Shown piece by piece: positions 1-10,908 of a DNA stretch of 33,545 nt. Source of the DNA: Draconibacterium sp. Lineage in GTDB: Bacteria; Bacteroidota; Bacteroidia; Bacteroidales; Prolixibacteraceae. Position numbers and translations under genes: made by a program. Numbering within the stretch: position 1 is the first letter of the stretch; every line of letters starts with the position of its first letter. The notes beneath the pieces were generated by a model. That model was not told the DNA's origin, made no database searches, and saw only the letters and a list, made by a program, of their open reading frames with translations. The stretch spans positions 1 through 33,545 of the forward strand of contig JAKIST010000003.1 in assembly GCA_021648495.1 (NCBI GenBank), written 5' to 3'.

Positions 1-1081
1 ATGGATTTCGGTCTTCTAACTCACTAAATCCCATAGGGGTAGCCTGGTTTCCACCGAAAACTAACATTCCGCGCCATGAGCAAAAATCGGGGATTACACG
101 CAAATGGCTCGAAATCGGTTTAATGGCCCATAATTGGTTTCCATAAGTATGCATTCCAATTTCATAAAACAGGCCGTGACAATCCATCAATGCACGCTCG
201 GTTTCAATTTCGCGGATACGCATCCATTCCGTGCAACTGGTCTGATCCCATGTGCGGCTTGCTTTAGGTATCCGGTAACGTTTCCACTCGCCGTTAACAA
301 ATACACGCATTATTGCCGATATCCTGTCCCATCCTGTTGCAATAATGGGTTGACCAAACGAACCAGCAGCCCAAACTTCGGTAAAAGCTGTCTTCTCCAA
401 AATTTTCCAACCACTTTTTCCATCCCACTCTGCAAGGCGACCTGCATTCCATTCGCCGTTAAAATCTTTTGTATTGTAACTATTATTGCATACCACCACT
501 TTTCCATGAGCAGTAAATCCACTTTTAAAATGAGGTTTCGAACCTTTGGGTTCTTTTAACTCATCCATTAGCTGAAAGAGCTGTTTTACTTCAAGGGTGT
601 GAACATCCACTTCAAAAAACTCGCCTTCCATTGCCAAATAATACAATTTGTTTTGCGGATCGGTCAAATGAGTCATGGTGGCGGCCAAACGATGTTCTGT
701 AAATTCTTTTATGAATCGAACATTTCCGAGTGTGTCAATCAAATAAGGACCGATTGCCAATTGCATGCTTGGTTTGTGGATTAACCGATTGGCATAAGTT
801 CCAACCACACTTGCCGGATGTTTTTTAAGTTGAAGGTCATTGCTGATTTCATACAAACCTGTCCCACTGCCTGTTCCTTCCTTGTGTGCAACGTAAGTCA
901 TCACCCAAAGCCGGTTTGCCCAAGGCATTAATGCGCCCGTTCCTGCTTCAGTTCTTGGAAGGTGGTCAGCGGTCATTGTAAGTGAAGGAATTACGCCGCT
1001 TATATTTTGTTGCTGTTGACCCTTTATCTGAGTAATGGCAATTGCACAAATTGTAATTATAATTAAAATCCTGATTTTCAT
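1..1081 (-). CDS. Secreted hypothetical protein (possible beta-propeller), partial, runs off left edge
   Basis: Manual minus-strand translation from ATG at 1081 is open to position 1: MKIRILIIITICAIAITQIKGQQQQNISGVIPSLTMTADHLPRTEAGTGALMPWANRLWVMTYVAHK...; signal peptide; ATG lies 3 nt after the sulfatase stop. Absent from the ORF track because it lacks a stop in the window. Confidence 0.8.
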   Translation of the reverse strand, partial: MKIRILIIITICAIAITQIKGQQQQNISGVIPSLTMTADHLPRTEAGTGALMPWANRLWVMTYVAHKEGTGSGTGLYEISNDLQLKKHPASVVGTYANRLIHKPSMQLAIGPYLIDTLGNVRFIKEFTEHRLAATMTHLTDPQNKLYYLAMEGEFFEVDVHTLEVKQLFQLMDELKEPKGSKPHFKSGFTAHGKVVVCNNSYNTKDFNGEWNAGRLAEWDGKSGWKILEKTAFTEVWAAGSFGQPIIATGWDRISAIMRVFVNGEWKRYRIPKASRTWDQTSCTEWMRIREIETERALMDCHGLFYEIGMHTYGNQLWAIKPISSHLRVIPDFCSWRGMLVFGGNQATPMGFSELEDRNP

Positions 1082-1084
1082 AAC

Positions 1085-2518
1085 TTAGATAACCCCGTCT
1101 TTTTTAAGCTGTTTTTCAATTTTGATATAACTTTTTAGCCGCTCTTTTCGGAACGATTCTTTTTGCTTTGTCCTGTAATCAATAAAATGATACTGTATTT
1201 CAGGTGAATCGGGATAGAATCCCTTGTCGTCTATTTCTTTGATCCAGCCTGTTAAAATGGTTTCATATTTTTCCCGCACATCCTGAAATTCTTTTTTGTA
1301 GGCCAAGTTATTTATTTCGTATGGATCGTTTTCCAAATCATACAACTCTTCTAAAGGGAGTGGTGTTACCAGTGTTTTTTGAACTTCGTTTAATTTGTTG
1401 TAATTATCCAAAATACTGATAGTGTTGTAATGGGGCAACCTTGCCTTCCGATATTCGGTTGAACGTTCCAAAACAGATAACCCGTTGTTAAAATTTTTTA
1501 TGTATTTATATTTTGTTGAACGCACTGCACGTGTTTTAAAATACACACCACCAATTCTATCAAGTGATGCAAAAATATATTCACGTTCACGTTCGGTCTG
1601 TTCGCCAAGAAAAACTTTACCCTGAAAGTATTCCGGTACCTTCACACCAGCCAAAGCCAAAGTTGTTGCAGAAATATCAATAGAAGAAAGCATTTGTTTG
1701 CTCACTGTTCCGGGATAAAAATTCTTTGGTATTTTCATACTTTTTGGAACATGAACAATAAACGGTATCTTAATTCCGCTATCGTACATCCAGTATTTTC
1801 CTTTTAACATTGGTCGTCCATGATCCGACAAAAAGAAAATAATGGTATTTTCAAGTAGTCCCCGTTTTTCAAAATCATCCAAAATATTTTTCACCTCGTT
1901 ATCGAGCAACTGAATATTCTCCAAATAAGCCGCCCAATCTTCCCGAATCGGCTGCACATCGGGATAATATGGTGGGAGAGTTACTTTATTTCTGTCGATT
2001 GGATTTACCTTGTCTTTTTCAAAAATACGATGCGTATAATGCGAATTGACTTTGGCAAAAAAAGGAATCCCTTTTTCAAGTTCATCAATTTTTTTGTATT
2101 GAAAAGAAGGTTTGTCAAGACTAAACATGTAATCGTCTTTTCCAATCCCTAAACTTTGGTAACCATTATCTTGCAGAATGTGGGCAACGGTTTTGACCTC
2201 CACGGGAAGTGGTTTTTTTAACTCATCTGAATAGCGCATGTGCATGGCACCTATTGAGTTTTGGTACATACCAACTGCAAGTGCCGTTCTTGATGGAGAA
2301 CACACGCCGGCAGTTGTAAACATATTGTTGAAACGCATTCCTTCATTAGCCAAATGGTCTAAAGTTGGCGTTTTAACCAGTGGGTTTCCATAACATGCCA
2401 GGTCTTGTGACATGTCTTCGCAAACTATCCAAAGAATATTGGGGGAAGTATTTCTTTCTGAAAATACTGAAGGAGACAAAATAAAGAAAAATAAAAATAT
2501 AAAAACTGTTTTATTCAT
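1085..2518 (-). CDS. Secreted sulfatase, S1 (formylglycine-dependent) family
   Basis: N-terminal signal peptide; NILWIVCEDMSQDLACYGN metal-binding start; C-S-P-S-R sulfatase signature (GVCSPSRTALAVGMYQ); SDHGRPMLKGKYWMYDSGIKIPFIV. Confidence 0.93.
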   Translation of the reverse strand: MNKTVFIFLFFFILSPSVFSERNTSPNILWIVCEDMSQDLACYGNPLVKTPTLDHLANEGMRFNNMFTTAGVCSPSRTALAVGMYQNSIGAMHMRYSDELKKPLPVEVKTVAHILQDNGYQSLGIGKDDYMFSLDKPSFQYKKIDELEKGIPFFAKVNSHYTHRIFEKDKVNPIDRNKVTLPPYYPDVQPIREDWAAYLENIQLLDNEVKNILDDFEKRGLLENTIIFFLSDHGRPMLKGKYWMYDSGIKIPFIVHVPKSMKIPKNFYPGTVSKQMLSSIDISATTLALAGVKVPEYFQGKVFLGEQTEREREYIFASLDRIGGVYFKTRAVRSTKYKYIKNFNNGLSVLERSTEYRKARLPHYNTISILDNYNKLNEVQKTLVTPLPLEELYDLENDPYEINNLAYKKEFQDVREKYETILTGWIKEIDDKGFYPDSPEIQYHFIDYRTKQKESFRKERLKSYIKIEKQLKKDGVI

Positions 2519-2547
2519 CTTTTAAAATTTAATAAAAAATAGGCTGC

Positions 2548-4227
2548 TTATTCTTCAAATTGCACATACCTTAACCAATCATCTGGAATGGTTAAAATCT
2601 GATTATTTTTGACCAATTCGCTTTTAAGCTGATAATAATCCACATCCTGAACCTTGATTTTGTTTTCGGCAGCAATTGCTGCTGCACAACCGGCACTTTG
2701 CCCTAATACCATAAAGGTGGGCAGAATTCTAATTGCCCCATAAGCAACATAGCTGGACGAGGGGCATGTTGGAGTTATAAGATTCGTACATTCTTCAGTT
2801 CGTGGGATCAATGCTCTCCATGAAATTCCAAAAGGTTTCCAGTTGTTTCCACCAAAAACGAAACCTTCGTTGTATGCATATCCATTTTTTACAATTCGTC
2901 TGGCATGATGTGTATCCGGTGGCCACCAAGCTATGGCTACAGGATCTATTATGGTCTTAGTATTTCCCCTTTTCGTTTGATGTTCGGTAATAATATAGTC
3001 AGAAATCATCCTTCGTGCACTTCGGATGTATAACCTTCTTGGCCAGCCTTCGTTATCCGTAAATTCATCCTTACATAAGCCCCATCCACTCCAGTTTTTC
3101 CTGGTTTCAACATTAACTTTCGGATCATTTTGTAAAAACCATATTAATCCCTGAATGAAATTTTTGTGATATTGAACAACACTATCCTGCAAGGCATAAT
3201 TGCCTTTTGGATACATCCAGTTTTCACCATATAAATTTGCCGATAAATCATGCCAGCTACCTAAGTCAGTTTTGCCATTTTCACGATTTACGAAGGGCTT
3301 AAAAAGTTTTCCTCCTGCTTCGAGATATCTCGCATAAATTTCATAAGTAGCAGCATTATAATTGTATGGTTTTGTTATTGGAATTATGTTGCTAATATTT
3401 TTTGTTAAACACAACCGAAAACAAAAGCCCTGAATGTATTTACTCGGTGTACCAAATTCTCCAACTTCACCGGATTGGATGGTTGCAATTAATCCACTTT
3501 TTGGGTCTCCGGAAACAATATAGGGATCAACTTTCACTTTAAACTGTTTATAGTGATTTTCAACCTGGATACCGTTTTTGGTTTCCCCATATTTTTGATT
3601 GCCCTCGCGTATTGTTTCTGTTGTAACTCCTGCGAAATGCAATAAATGTCCTTCAATTGAGGCATCGATATAAACTTGAGAAAAAATCGAAATTCCATTT
3701 TCCAGCAGAATACTTTTTATTACAGAACCATTCATTTGTACTCCGCCATTTTCTTTAATTCTTGTTTTTCTGATAATCCGAATGTTATTCTCCTTTGCTA
3801 AAAATTCTTCGATAATTTTCTCTGCAATTTTAGGTTCGTATCGTGAATACCATCCCTTTTCTCCAAACCTTGGATTACGACCGTAGTACCCTTCAATGGC
3901 GGTATAAATCTCCGCAGCAATTCCACCAATAACAACCGAACTTCCAAACCGAATGTCCTTAACAATTCCCTCAACCATCATCCCTCCCAGATGCCCCGTT
4001 GGTTCAATCAATACAACACTTTTTCCCATACGTGCAGCTTGAATGGCTGCTGTAAAAGCTGCTTCACTCCCACCCAAAATACATACATCAGATTTTATTG
4101 AATTTTTATTACAAAGCCCTTGAAATGAAGAGAACAATAATAATACAATTATTGAATGGAAAATAATGTTTCTTCTTTTATGCGTGATCTTATTCATTAA
4201 CTTGTCAAACTTTAAAATAAAGCCCAC
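2548..4227 (-). CDS. Secreted FAD-dependent oxidoreductase (FAD_oxidored, PF12831-like)
   Basis: SDVCILGGSEAAFTAAIQAARMGKSVVLIEPTGHLGGMMVEG dinucleotide-binding motif; C-terminal GQSAGCAAAIAAENKIKVQDVDYYQLKSEL typical of the family. Confidence 0.88.
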   Translation of the reverse strand: MGFILKFDKLMNKITHKRRNIIFHSIIVLLLFSSFQGLCNKNSIKSDVCILGGSEAAFTAAIQAARMGKSVVLIEPTGHLGGMMVEGIVKDIRFGSSVVIGGIAAEIYTAIEGYYGRNPRFGEKGWYSRYEPKIAEKIIEEFLAKENNIRIIRKTRIKENGGVQMNGSVIKSILLENGISIFSQVYIDASIEGHLLHFAGVTTETIREGNQKYGETKNGIQVENHYKQFKVKVDPYIVSGDPKSGLIATIQSGEVGEFGTPSKYIQGFCFRLCLTKNISNIIPITKPYNYNAATYEIYARYLEAGGKLFKPFVNRENGKTDLGSWHDLSANLYGENWMYPKGNYALQDSVVQYHKNFIQGLIWFLQNDPKVNVETRKNWSGWGLCKDEFTDNEGWPRRLYIRSARRMISDYIITEHQTKRGNTKTIIDPVAIAWWPPDTHHARRIVKNGYAYNEGFVFGGNNWKPFGISWRALIPRTEECTNLITPTCPSSSYVAYGAIRILPTFMVLGQSAGCAAAIAAENKIKVQDVDYYQLKSELVKNNQILTIPDDWLRYVQFEE

Positions 4228-4265
4228 CCCTAAAGGCAGGCATTAAAATCTATTAAACTAAACTA

Positions 4266-5951
4266 TCAATAACCTGGATTTTGTACCAAATTATCGTTGA
4301 TTAAAATCTCTTTAGTTGGTATCGGCCATAAATATTGGCGACTAGCGTCAAATTGTCTAATTCCTAATAATTTAATGTAACCATCATTGTACATCGGGTC
4401 GAAATCAGCAACACCATCTTCATCAATTTGAGGTGTTTCTGCAAAAAACCAAAGTCCAGAATCTACAACTTTTGCCTTTAAATCAATTGGATCTAGCATT
4501 CCATAAATATTCGTATTTAATACTTTTTCAGCCAAACCCCAACGAATGATATCCATATAACGCAATCCTTCATATGCAAATTCCATACGTCTTTCCATAC
4601 GAACAATCTTACGTAATTCAGCCTGATCGGTAGAAACAATTGCAGGATAAGAATTAGTATCTTCTTTATCAACACCATAAGCTCTTGCACGAACCATATT
4701 TATTGCATCTAAAACAGTTTGATCAATTTGCCCTAATTCAATACTTGCTTCAGCATACATTAAAAGAACATCGGCATAACGCATTAGAATTCTATCGAAT
4801 TCTGCTTTTCTATCCAGCCAGTCTTCATCAACTTTTTTTCTCCAGACCATCGCATTGTACGAAGCATACTGTTTATTGCTACGTGTATCATTATTATACT
4901 GATATTTGCCCGAATTGAAATTCCAAACCTTTAAAGAATCTGGGTGCGGTTGATATATAAATCCGAGGAAACGACTTTGGAATTCAACAATACTCATTGT
5001 ACAACGAGGATCGCGATTTTTGAAAGGCTCCCTTGGATTAAACAGTGGCGATTCATCAATCGGTAAACCATCGGTACATAAATAGGAACACCACAATTCC
5101 CACGAAGGATTGGATGCACACCATCCACCAGCATTCCTTGTAATTACCATCTTAGTACTACCAGTAAAATACATATTAAGCTCCGCACTTTGGGGTATTG
5201 AAAAAATGGCTTCCTTTGGATTTTTGGTTTTTGATTGGAATAATTCTTCAAAATTTGGATACAATGTATAAATTTCCAAATCCATACAGTCTTCTGCAGC
5301 TTTTCTAGCAATTGAATAATCACCCATATATAAAGCAATTCGTGCTTTCATTGCCAAGGCAGCACCTTTGGTGGCACGTTTTAGTTCGCTACTTCCATAG
5401 CTATCAGGCAAATTGGCTACTGCAAAGTTATAGTCTTCGTAAACTGCTTCTTTTATCGTATTCTTGTTGGTTCTTGAAAGAGTAAAAGACTCATCCAGAT
5501 CCAGCACCTTTGTATAATAGATTACATCGCCCCAATGCGAAATCAAGTAAGCATATTGATATGCCCGAACAAATCTGGCTTCTGCTTCAAAAGCATTATA
5601 AATAGAGGGTGGAAGTTCATCCTTTACTTTTTCGATATTAGCTAAAATTATATTAGCACGAGAAATTACTTTGTAAGTATTTTTCCACAAGGCAGTTAAC
5701 TTACCCCACTCACCGTTTATAGTCCCTCCACTTATTGGAGTTGTATTGTTTCTCTCGGTCCAGTCATCAGTCCAATCATCGCCATCCTGAGGCCAGAAAA
5801 TACCGCGATATAAATCGTTCAATGCCATATTAATTTCACTTTCGTTGGAATACCAAGTAGAACTGGATCCTTCAGAAAGTGGGTTCAAATCCAAATCATT
5901 ACATGCAGTAAAAAATGCAACTGTTGCTATTAGTATGATAATTTTTTTCAT
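4266..5951 (-). CDS. SusD/RagB family nutrient-binding outer membrane lipoprotein
   Basis: Lipoprotein signal (ATVAFFTAC), RanIILANIEKV, EARFVRAYQYAYLISHWGDVIYYT, RMEFAYEGLRYMDIIRWG, C-terminal LWPIPTKEILINDNLVQNPGY. Confidence 0.97.
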   Translation of the reverse strand: MKKIIILIATVAFFTACNDLDLNPLSEGSSSTWYSNESEINMALNDLYRGIFWPQDGDDWTDDWTERNNTTPISGGTINGEWGKLTALWKNTYKVISRANIILANIEKVKDELPPSIYNAFEAEARFVRAYQYAYLISHWGDVIYYTKVLDLDESFTLSRTNKNTIKEAVYEDYNFAVANLPDSYGSSELKRATKGAALAMKARIALYMGDYSIARKAAEDCMDLEIYTLYPNFEELFQSKTKNPKEAIFSIPQSAELNMYFTGSTKMVITRNAGGWCASNPSWELWCSYLCTDGLPIDESPLFNPREPFKNRDPRCTMSIVEFQSRFLGFIYQPHPDSLKVWNFNSGKYQYNNDTRSNKQYASYNAMVWRKKVDEDWLDRKAEFDRILMRYADVLLMYAEASIELGQIDQTVLDAINMVRARAYGVDKEDTNSYPAIVSTDQAELRKIVRMERRMEFAYEGLRYMDIIRWGLAEKVLNTNIYGMLDPIDLKAKVVDSGLWFFAETPQIDEDGVADFDPMYNDGYIKLLGIRQFDASRQYLWPIPTKEILINDNLVQNPGY

Positions 5952-5963
5952 CGTATTTATTTT

Positions 5964-8900
5964 TTAAAAGTTAACAGATACACCAAAAATATATGAAGTC
6001 GTGATAGGATAGCCAGAACTGGAAACTTCGGGATCCCACCCTTTGGGATAATTATTAATGGTAAACAGATCAGAAATACTTGTATAAACCCTTACTCCAT
6101 TCATCCTTATCTTTTGGGTTATATTTGAAGGTATTTTATAGCCTATTGTTATATTCTTCATTCTGAAATAACCGCCACGAAATAACCAATAATCGGACAT
6201 TGCATAGTTGTTCCCAGCTGCGCTGTAGCTTAGACGCGGATAAATGGCACGTAAGTTTTGTTCAGGCGTACTATAGTGGCTCCAATAATTCCCATCTACA
6301 ATTGCCTGCGCATTCATCCAGTTTTGATTTAATGGCCTTATCATTGTACCCTCTAATTTATCATTCACTTTTCCAACCCCCTGAATTACCATTGAGAAAT
6401 CAAAGCCTTTATAATCTAAACGAATATTCCCTCCGTACAAATATCTTGGAAGTGAGCCTCCAAGTAAGGTGCGGTCATATTCAGGAGAAATCTTCCCATC
6501 AGGGACTCCATCTGGCCCACTAATATCGATATATTTTACATCACCTGGTTTAACTGTATTATTCGGTACAGGCGAGTTGTTTACTTCTTCTTGGGTTTGG
6601 AATATACCAGCAGATTGGTAACCATACCATTCGTTAAATTCACTTCCTTCTATTTTAATTTGGTTTCCTAAAAATTCGGTGCCGCCTAAATATCCCATTA
6701 TCGATTTAAAATCGGAGATATTAAACGAAATAGAATATTTTAAGTCTCCTGCATTATCATTCCAGTTTATCTCAGCCTCCCAACCTCTGGTTTCCATTCT
6801 CCCTGTATTTTGGTCAGGATTGTCAAATCCCATGTAATCTGGTATTTCAAGTGGTAAAAGCATATCCATGGTTGTTTTGATAAAATAATCTCCAACAAAC
6901 CTGAACCTATTATTAAAGAAACCGGCATCAACACCAAAACCAAATGATTCAGTAGTTTCCCACGTTATATCTTCAATAGCATATTTGATTTGTGCAGCAG
7001 TTTGTTCAGAAACAATATCTACTCCCTGATAGAAAAGTGCATTGGAGAAAGCAATTGTTGCCTGATAAGGATAAAAACCAATTCTTTCGTTTCCTAACTT
7101 ACCCCAGGATCCTCTTAACTTTAGGAAGGAGAAACTATTAACATCCTGCATAAATGATTCTTCTGAGATTACCCAACCAGCAGAGAATGACGGAAAAGAT
7201 CCCCATCGATAATTGGAATGGAAACGAGATGAACCATCGTACCTCAAATTTCCTTGGAAGAAATATTTATTATTATAGTTGTATAAAATTCGTCCGAACC
7301 ACGAACGGTACGCATTTTCATAAGCACTACCACTGTTGTCCCTAAATTTTAAAGGACCAATATTAAGATATGGAAAAGATGTCAATTGATATTCATCACG
7401 CGATGCACCTAATCTTTCATAAAAAGCATAATAATTTTCGTATCCAGCCAATACATTAATATTATGACCTCCAAATAGTTTCAGATAATTTGCCAAAAAT
7501 TGTGTAGTTATCTGGTAATTATCGTTTCTATTCTCTGTAAGTTTGGTAGTAGTAGCCCACTGCAAAGTACCCATATAAACAGTTGGATCATCGGCTGCAT
7601 AGTATGGGACTGCTTTTATAAATTTTTTACCTTTGTTAAAACCAAAACTAGGTGCAATTACTGCTGAGAGTTTTAACCCATCTAAGGGTGTAAGATTCAA
7701 CGAAGCTTTTCCCCCAATTATATTATCCAAGTTATCGTTGAATCCACCATATTTAAGCTGTCCATATATATTTGCTCCTTGCTTTCCTCCGGCTACACGC
7801 CCATCAGACCATTCTGCTGGATAAATTGGTGACGACATCAGTCCAAAATACATAGGGTCTTTACTTGGTTGATTGGAGATTGATCTTTTAAAGAAGAAAT
7901 CAAGAGAAGTCGAAAGCATATCATTTATAGTGACATCGTTATTAAAGCGGGCTGTGATTCGCTCGTATGATAGCCCATCGTACAGTGCATCAATTTTATC
8001 ATAAGCAATTGAAGCTTTTGTTTTAATGGCCTTTGTACCTGCAGAAATACTAATTATATGTGATTGCTTAGGAGCGTATGGCTTCAAAATCAAACCCATC
8101 CAATCGGTATTTGGGTACATATCCGGGTTTTCTGCATTTAATGAATAGTAGTTATCAACTATATCTTTTGAAAAAGTTGCATATTCTGTACCTTTATTCC
8201 CATTGTCATTCCAACGCATTTCGTTATCAAACTCCATAAAACGAACAACATCTACCATTTCTGGTAGAGTGGTTGCAGTTTCCAGACCAAACTCAGCATT
8301 GTAGGTTAAGTTTAATTCGCCTGCTTTTGCACGTTTTGTGGTTACTATAATCACGCCAGATGCTGCCCTTGCCCCATATATTGCTGCCGATGCTGCATCT
8401 TTCAGAACCGAAATGTCCTGAATATCATTTGGATTTATATCATTTATACTTCCGACCGGAACGCCGTCAACAATAACCAAAGGTCCTTTATCATCAATTG
8501 AAGTAATACCACGAATACGGATTTGCGCAGTTGAGCCCGGTGCATTGTTACCACGTGTTACCATTACACCAGCTATAGCACCTTGTAAAGCTTGTGAAAC
8601 ATTAGTCGTACTTCTTCTAGAAATTTCATTGCCCTGCACTGAACCAACAGCACCTGTTAAGTCTGATTTTTTTACAGTACCATAGCCAATAGTAACAATC
8701 TCTTCAATACCATACGACTCTGTAACTAATATTATATTAAAAGCCGTTTGGGTACCAATCTCTACTTCCTGAGTTTTCATCCCTATAAAAGAGAAAACCA
8801 GTATTTCCGCATTGCTAGGGATGTCGAGAAAGAAGCTTCCGTCAGCATCGGAAACAGTCCCAATAGTGGTTTCTTTTACAAGAACCGTAACACCCGGAAG

Positions 8901-9380
8901 CGGCTGCCCTGATTCGTCAATAATCGTTCCCGTTATTTTTTTATTCTGCTGGGTTATTTTCCCCGAATCATCAATCCTCATCCCTTTGGGACTAAGAATA
9001 ATCTGACGATCCATAACGGCATACACCACGTCCTCTCCTTCGAAGACCTGATTAAGTATTTCATCAACCTTTTTGTTGGTCATTTTGATGCTTACCTTCC
9101 GATCGGCATCAATCAGTTTATTGCTGTAAACGAAATAGAACTCGCTGTTGTCTTCTATCTCTAGCAATACATTTTTTACGGTCTCGTTTTGCAGATCGAG
9201 CGACAAACGTGTTGCCTGCGAATAAGATTTTACCGCAAACACCTGGGCCACTGCAATAAAAAGCAAAAAAGTAGTTAGTTTCATAACTCTAATTAATTTT
9301 GTTAATACCGGTTGAAAACCTCCCGGATCAACAGTTTCTTGTTTTTTTTTCATAATTTTGTAATGATTTAAATTTGACAA
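5964..9380 (-). CDS. SusC/RagA family TonB-dependent receptor with N-terminal STN domain (start possibly MKKKQ at 9353)
   Basis: STN-like domain, carboxypeptidase-regulatory-like repeat (ITGTIIDESGQPLPGVTVLVKETTIGTVSDADGSF), plug (IVTIGYGTVKKSDLTGAVGSV), C-terminal FGVSVNF. Confidence 0.97.
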   Translation of the reverse strand: MSNLNHYKIMKKKQETVDPGGFQPVLTKLIRVMKLTTFLLFIAVAQVFAVKSYSQATRLSLDLQNETVKNVLLEIEDNSEFYFVYSNKLIDADRKVSIKMTNKKVDEILNQVFEGEDVVYAVMDRQIILSPKGMRIDDSGKITQQNKKITGTIIDESGQPLPGVTVLVKETTIGTVSDADGSFFLDIPSNAEILVFSFIGMKTQEVEIGTQTAFNIILVTESYGIEEIVTIGYGTVKKSDLTGAVGSVQGNEISRRSTTNVSQALQGAIAGVMVTRGNNAPGSTAQIRIRGITSIDDKGPLVIVDGVPVGSINDINPNDIQDISVLKDAASAAIYGARAASGVIIVTTKRAKAGELNLTYNAEFGLETATTLPEMVDVVRFMEFDNEMRWNDNGNKGTEYATFSKDIVDNYYSLNAENPDMYPNTDWMGLILKPYAPKQSHIISISAGTKAIKTKASIAYDKIDALYDGLSYERITARFNNDVTINDMLSTSLDFFFKRSISNQPSKDPMYFGLMSSPIYPAEWSDGRVAGGKQGANIYGQLKYGGFNDNLDNIIGGKASLNLTPLDGLKLSAVIAPSFGFNKGKKFIKAVPYYAADDPTVYMGTLQWATTTKLTENRNDNYQITTQFLANYLKLFGGHNINVLAGYENYYAFYERLGASRDEYQLTSFPYLNIGPLKFRDNSGSAYENAYRSWFGRILYNYNNKYFFQGNLRYDGSSRFHSNYRWGSFPSFSAGWVISEESFMQDVNSFSFLKLRGSWGKLGNERIGFYPYQATIAFSNALFYQGVDIVSEQTAAQIKYAIEDITWETTESFGFGVDAGFFNNRFRFVGDYFIKTTMDMLLPLEIPDYMGFDNPDQNTGRMETRGWEAEINWNDNAGDLKYSISFNISDFKSIMGYLGGTEFLGNQIKIEGSEFNEWYGYQSAGIFQTQEEVNNSPVPNNTVKPGDVKYIDISGPDGVPDGKISPEYDRTLLGGSLPRYLYGGNIRLDYKGFDFSMVIQGVGKVNDKLEGTMIRPLNQNWMNAQAIVDGNYWSHYSTPEQNLRAIYPRLSYSAAGNNYAMSDYWLFRGGYFRMKNITIGYKIPSNITQKIRMNGVRVYTSISDLFTINNYPKGWDPEVSSSGYPITTSYIFGVSVNF

Positions 9381-9517
9381 ATATTAATTAAAAACGTAAG
9401 TGTTGAATTGAATCTGAGATGGGAAGTGGTGGAGCACTTTCCATTTCGTTTTTTGTGTAGTTAGGTCTCTTTCATAGGCAGTTTATTCTATTTATTGTTA
9501 GTTTCGTTTTATTATAA

Positions 9518-9592
9518 CTGTCATTTCAAGGAGGAACGACTGAGAAATCTGTCTTTCAAGAGATTTCTCCTCCTACGTTGTCGAAATGACAG
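9518..9592. repeat. CTGTCATTTC...GAAATGACAG imperfect hairpin repeat
   Basis: CTGTCATTTCaaggagg...GAGAAATCTgt..AGATTTCTCctcc...GAAATGACAG; related copy at 21982-22075. Confidence 0.75.
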
Positions 9593-9631
9593 ATTTGTGT
9601 ATAATGCTGATTATCAGCGACTATTTTAAAG

Positions 9632-9745
9632 ACCCTGAAACAAGTTCAGGGTGACGTTCTAATAGACAATGCCCGTTAGTACGTCATGCTGAATTTAGTT
9701 CAGCATCTTACTGTCATTTACTCATTATGCCCAATAATTTTAGGT
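9632..9745. repeat. Mosaic of intergenic palindromic modules
   Basis: ACCCTGAAacaagTTCAGGGT (9632-9652), gacgttctaat, catGCTGAAtttagTTCAGCatc, tcatttactcattatgcccaat; modules recur at 14670-15345. Confidence 0.75.
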
Positions 9746-9770
9746 GAACCCTCGAAATGACAAGTACAAA

Positions 9771-10853
9771 TTATCTTGCACTAATCGTATATCTTATTTT
9801 TTCAATTCCTTTTTCGCCATCCACATCAATGAATTCTGTTTTGTACATTAAAGGGGCAGCCTGGCACAAATAATCCAGCACCAATGGTAGCGTTTCATTC
9901 TCTATGGTAAAAGTAAACGGGTGGGTTAACAAATCCTCTGTATCTCTTGATATCGTAATCTCTGCATTATATCTACGTGATAAGGATTTACACACCTCCT
10001 GAAGAGCTTCATTTCGATAAATTACTTTTCCATCTTTCCAGGCAAGGTCATCCAAGACATCTTCTCTGGAGATTACCACTTTACTGGTATTTAAATTTAA
10101 TATTGCTTTATCTCCGGGTTGTAATTCAATACTTTGTCCCGATTTATCACCAATCCTGCTCAATTCTATTTTACCTTCAACCAAAACCATTTCTACACTT
10201 TCTTCGTCTTCGTAACTTTTTACATTGAATTTTGTTCCAATTACTTTAATATTTGCACCATTTGCAATTACGTGTAACGGAATATCTTCATTTCTGCTTA
10301 CTTCAAAATAGGCCTCGCCCGTTAAATAAATAGTACGTTCTTTCGAATTATACTGGTTTGAATATTTTATTTTTGTTTCGGAATTTACCCATACTTTCGT
10401 ACCATCGGGAAGTGTGAGTTTACTCTGTTTTGCTGAAGGCACATAAACTTCGAAATATTCGGGACTATTGTTTTTATTGACAATAAAATTGTGCAAAACC
10501 GAATAAAACAAAACCGAAAAAACCAATACTGCTGCAACGGAAGAACTCCTCAAAAACAATTTGGAAACCCTTAACATTACGGTTTTAGACTTTTCCCCTT
10601 TATATTTTTCCCACGTTTCTTCAAACTGGCTGTGAAGTTTCGCTTCATTTATCTCTTTTTGCAAAGTTCGGTCTTTCATTGTAACCAACCCAAGAATAAT
10701 TTTCCTTGCTTGTTCTGCAGCATACTTTGTATCAGGGTTCTTCTCTAAGTAAGCTTCCCATTTCTTTTTTTGCCGAATACAACCTGAAAGTACGTATTCA
10801 TTATAATTTTCGCTGAAAAGAAAATCGTCGATATATATATACTGTTTTTGCAT
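9771..10853 (-). CDS. FecR-family anti-sigma factor
   Basis: FecR domain (KLTLPDGTKVWVNSETKIKYSNQYNSKERTIYLTGEAYFEVSRN) and C-terminal DUF4974-like domain. Track ORF starts at 11060, overlapping the sigma gene; MQKQYIYIDDF at 10853 is the likelier start. Confidence 0.93.
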   Translation of the reverse strand: MQKQYIYIDDFLFSENYNEYVLSGCIRQKKKWEAYLEKNPDTKYAAEQARKIILGLVTMKDRTLQKEINEAKLHSQFEETWEKYKGEKSKTVMLRVSKLFLRSSSVAAVLVFSVLFYSVLHNFIVNKNNSPEYFEVYVPSAKQSKLTLPDGTKVWVNSETKIKYSNQYNSKERTIYLTGEAYFEVSRNEDIPLHVIANGANIKVIGTKFNVKSYEDEESVEMVLVEGKIELSRIGDKSGQSIELQPGDKAILNLNTSKVVISREDVLDDLAWKDGKVIYRNEALQEVCKSLSRRYNAEITISRDTEDLLTHPFTFTIENETLPLVLDYLCQAAPLMYKTEFIDVDGEKGIEKIRYTISAR

Positions 10854-10908
10854 TAACTCAATTTCTACTGCTGAAATGCAATAATTTTTAAAATGTACTA
10901 ATGAGTTT

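Noticed and set aside
134-559. 141-aa plus-strand ORF at left edge
   Set aside because: Antisense to the open minus-strand CDS ending at 1081; no recognisable domain and lacks coding character.
6200-9006. Plus-strand ORFs opposite SusC (6200..6523, 7154..7345, 7633..7824, 8812..9006)
   Set aside because: Antisense shadows of a clearly coding minus-strand TonB receptor gene.
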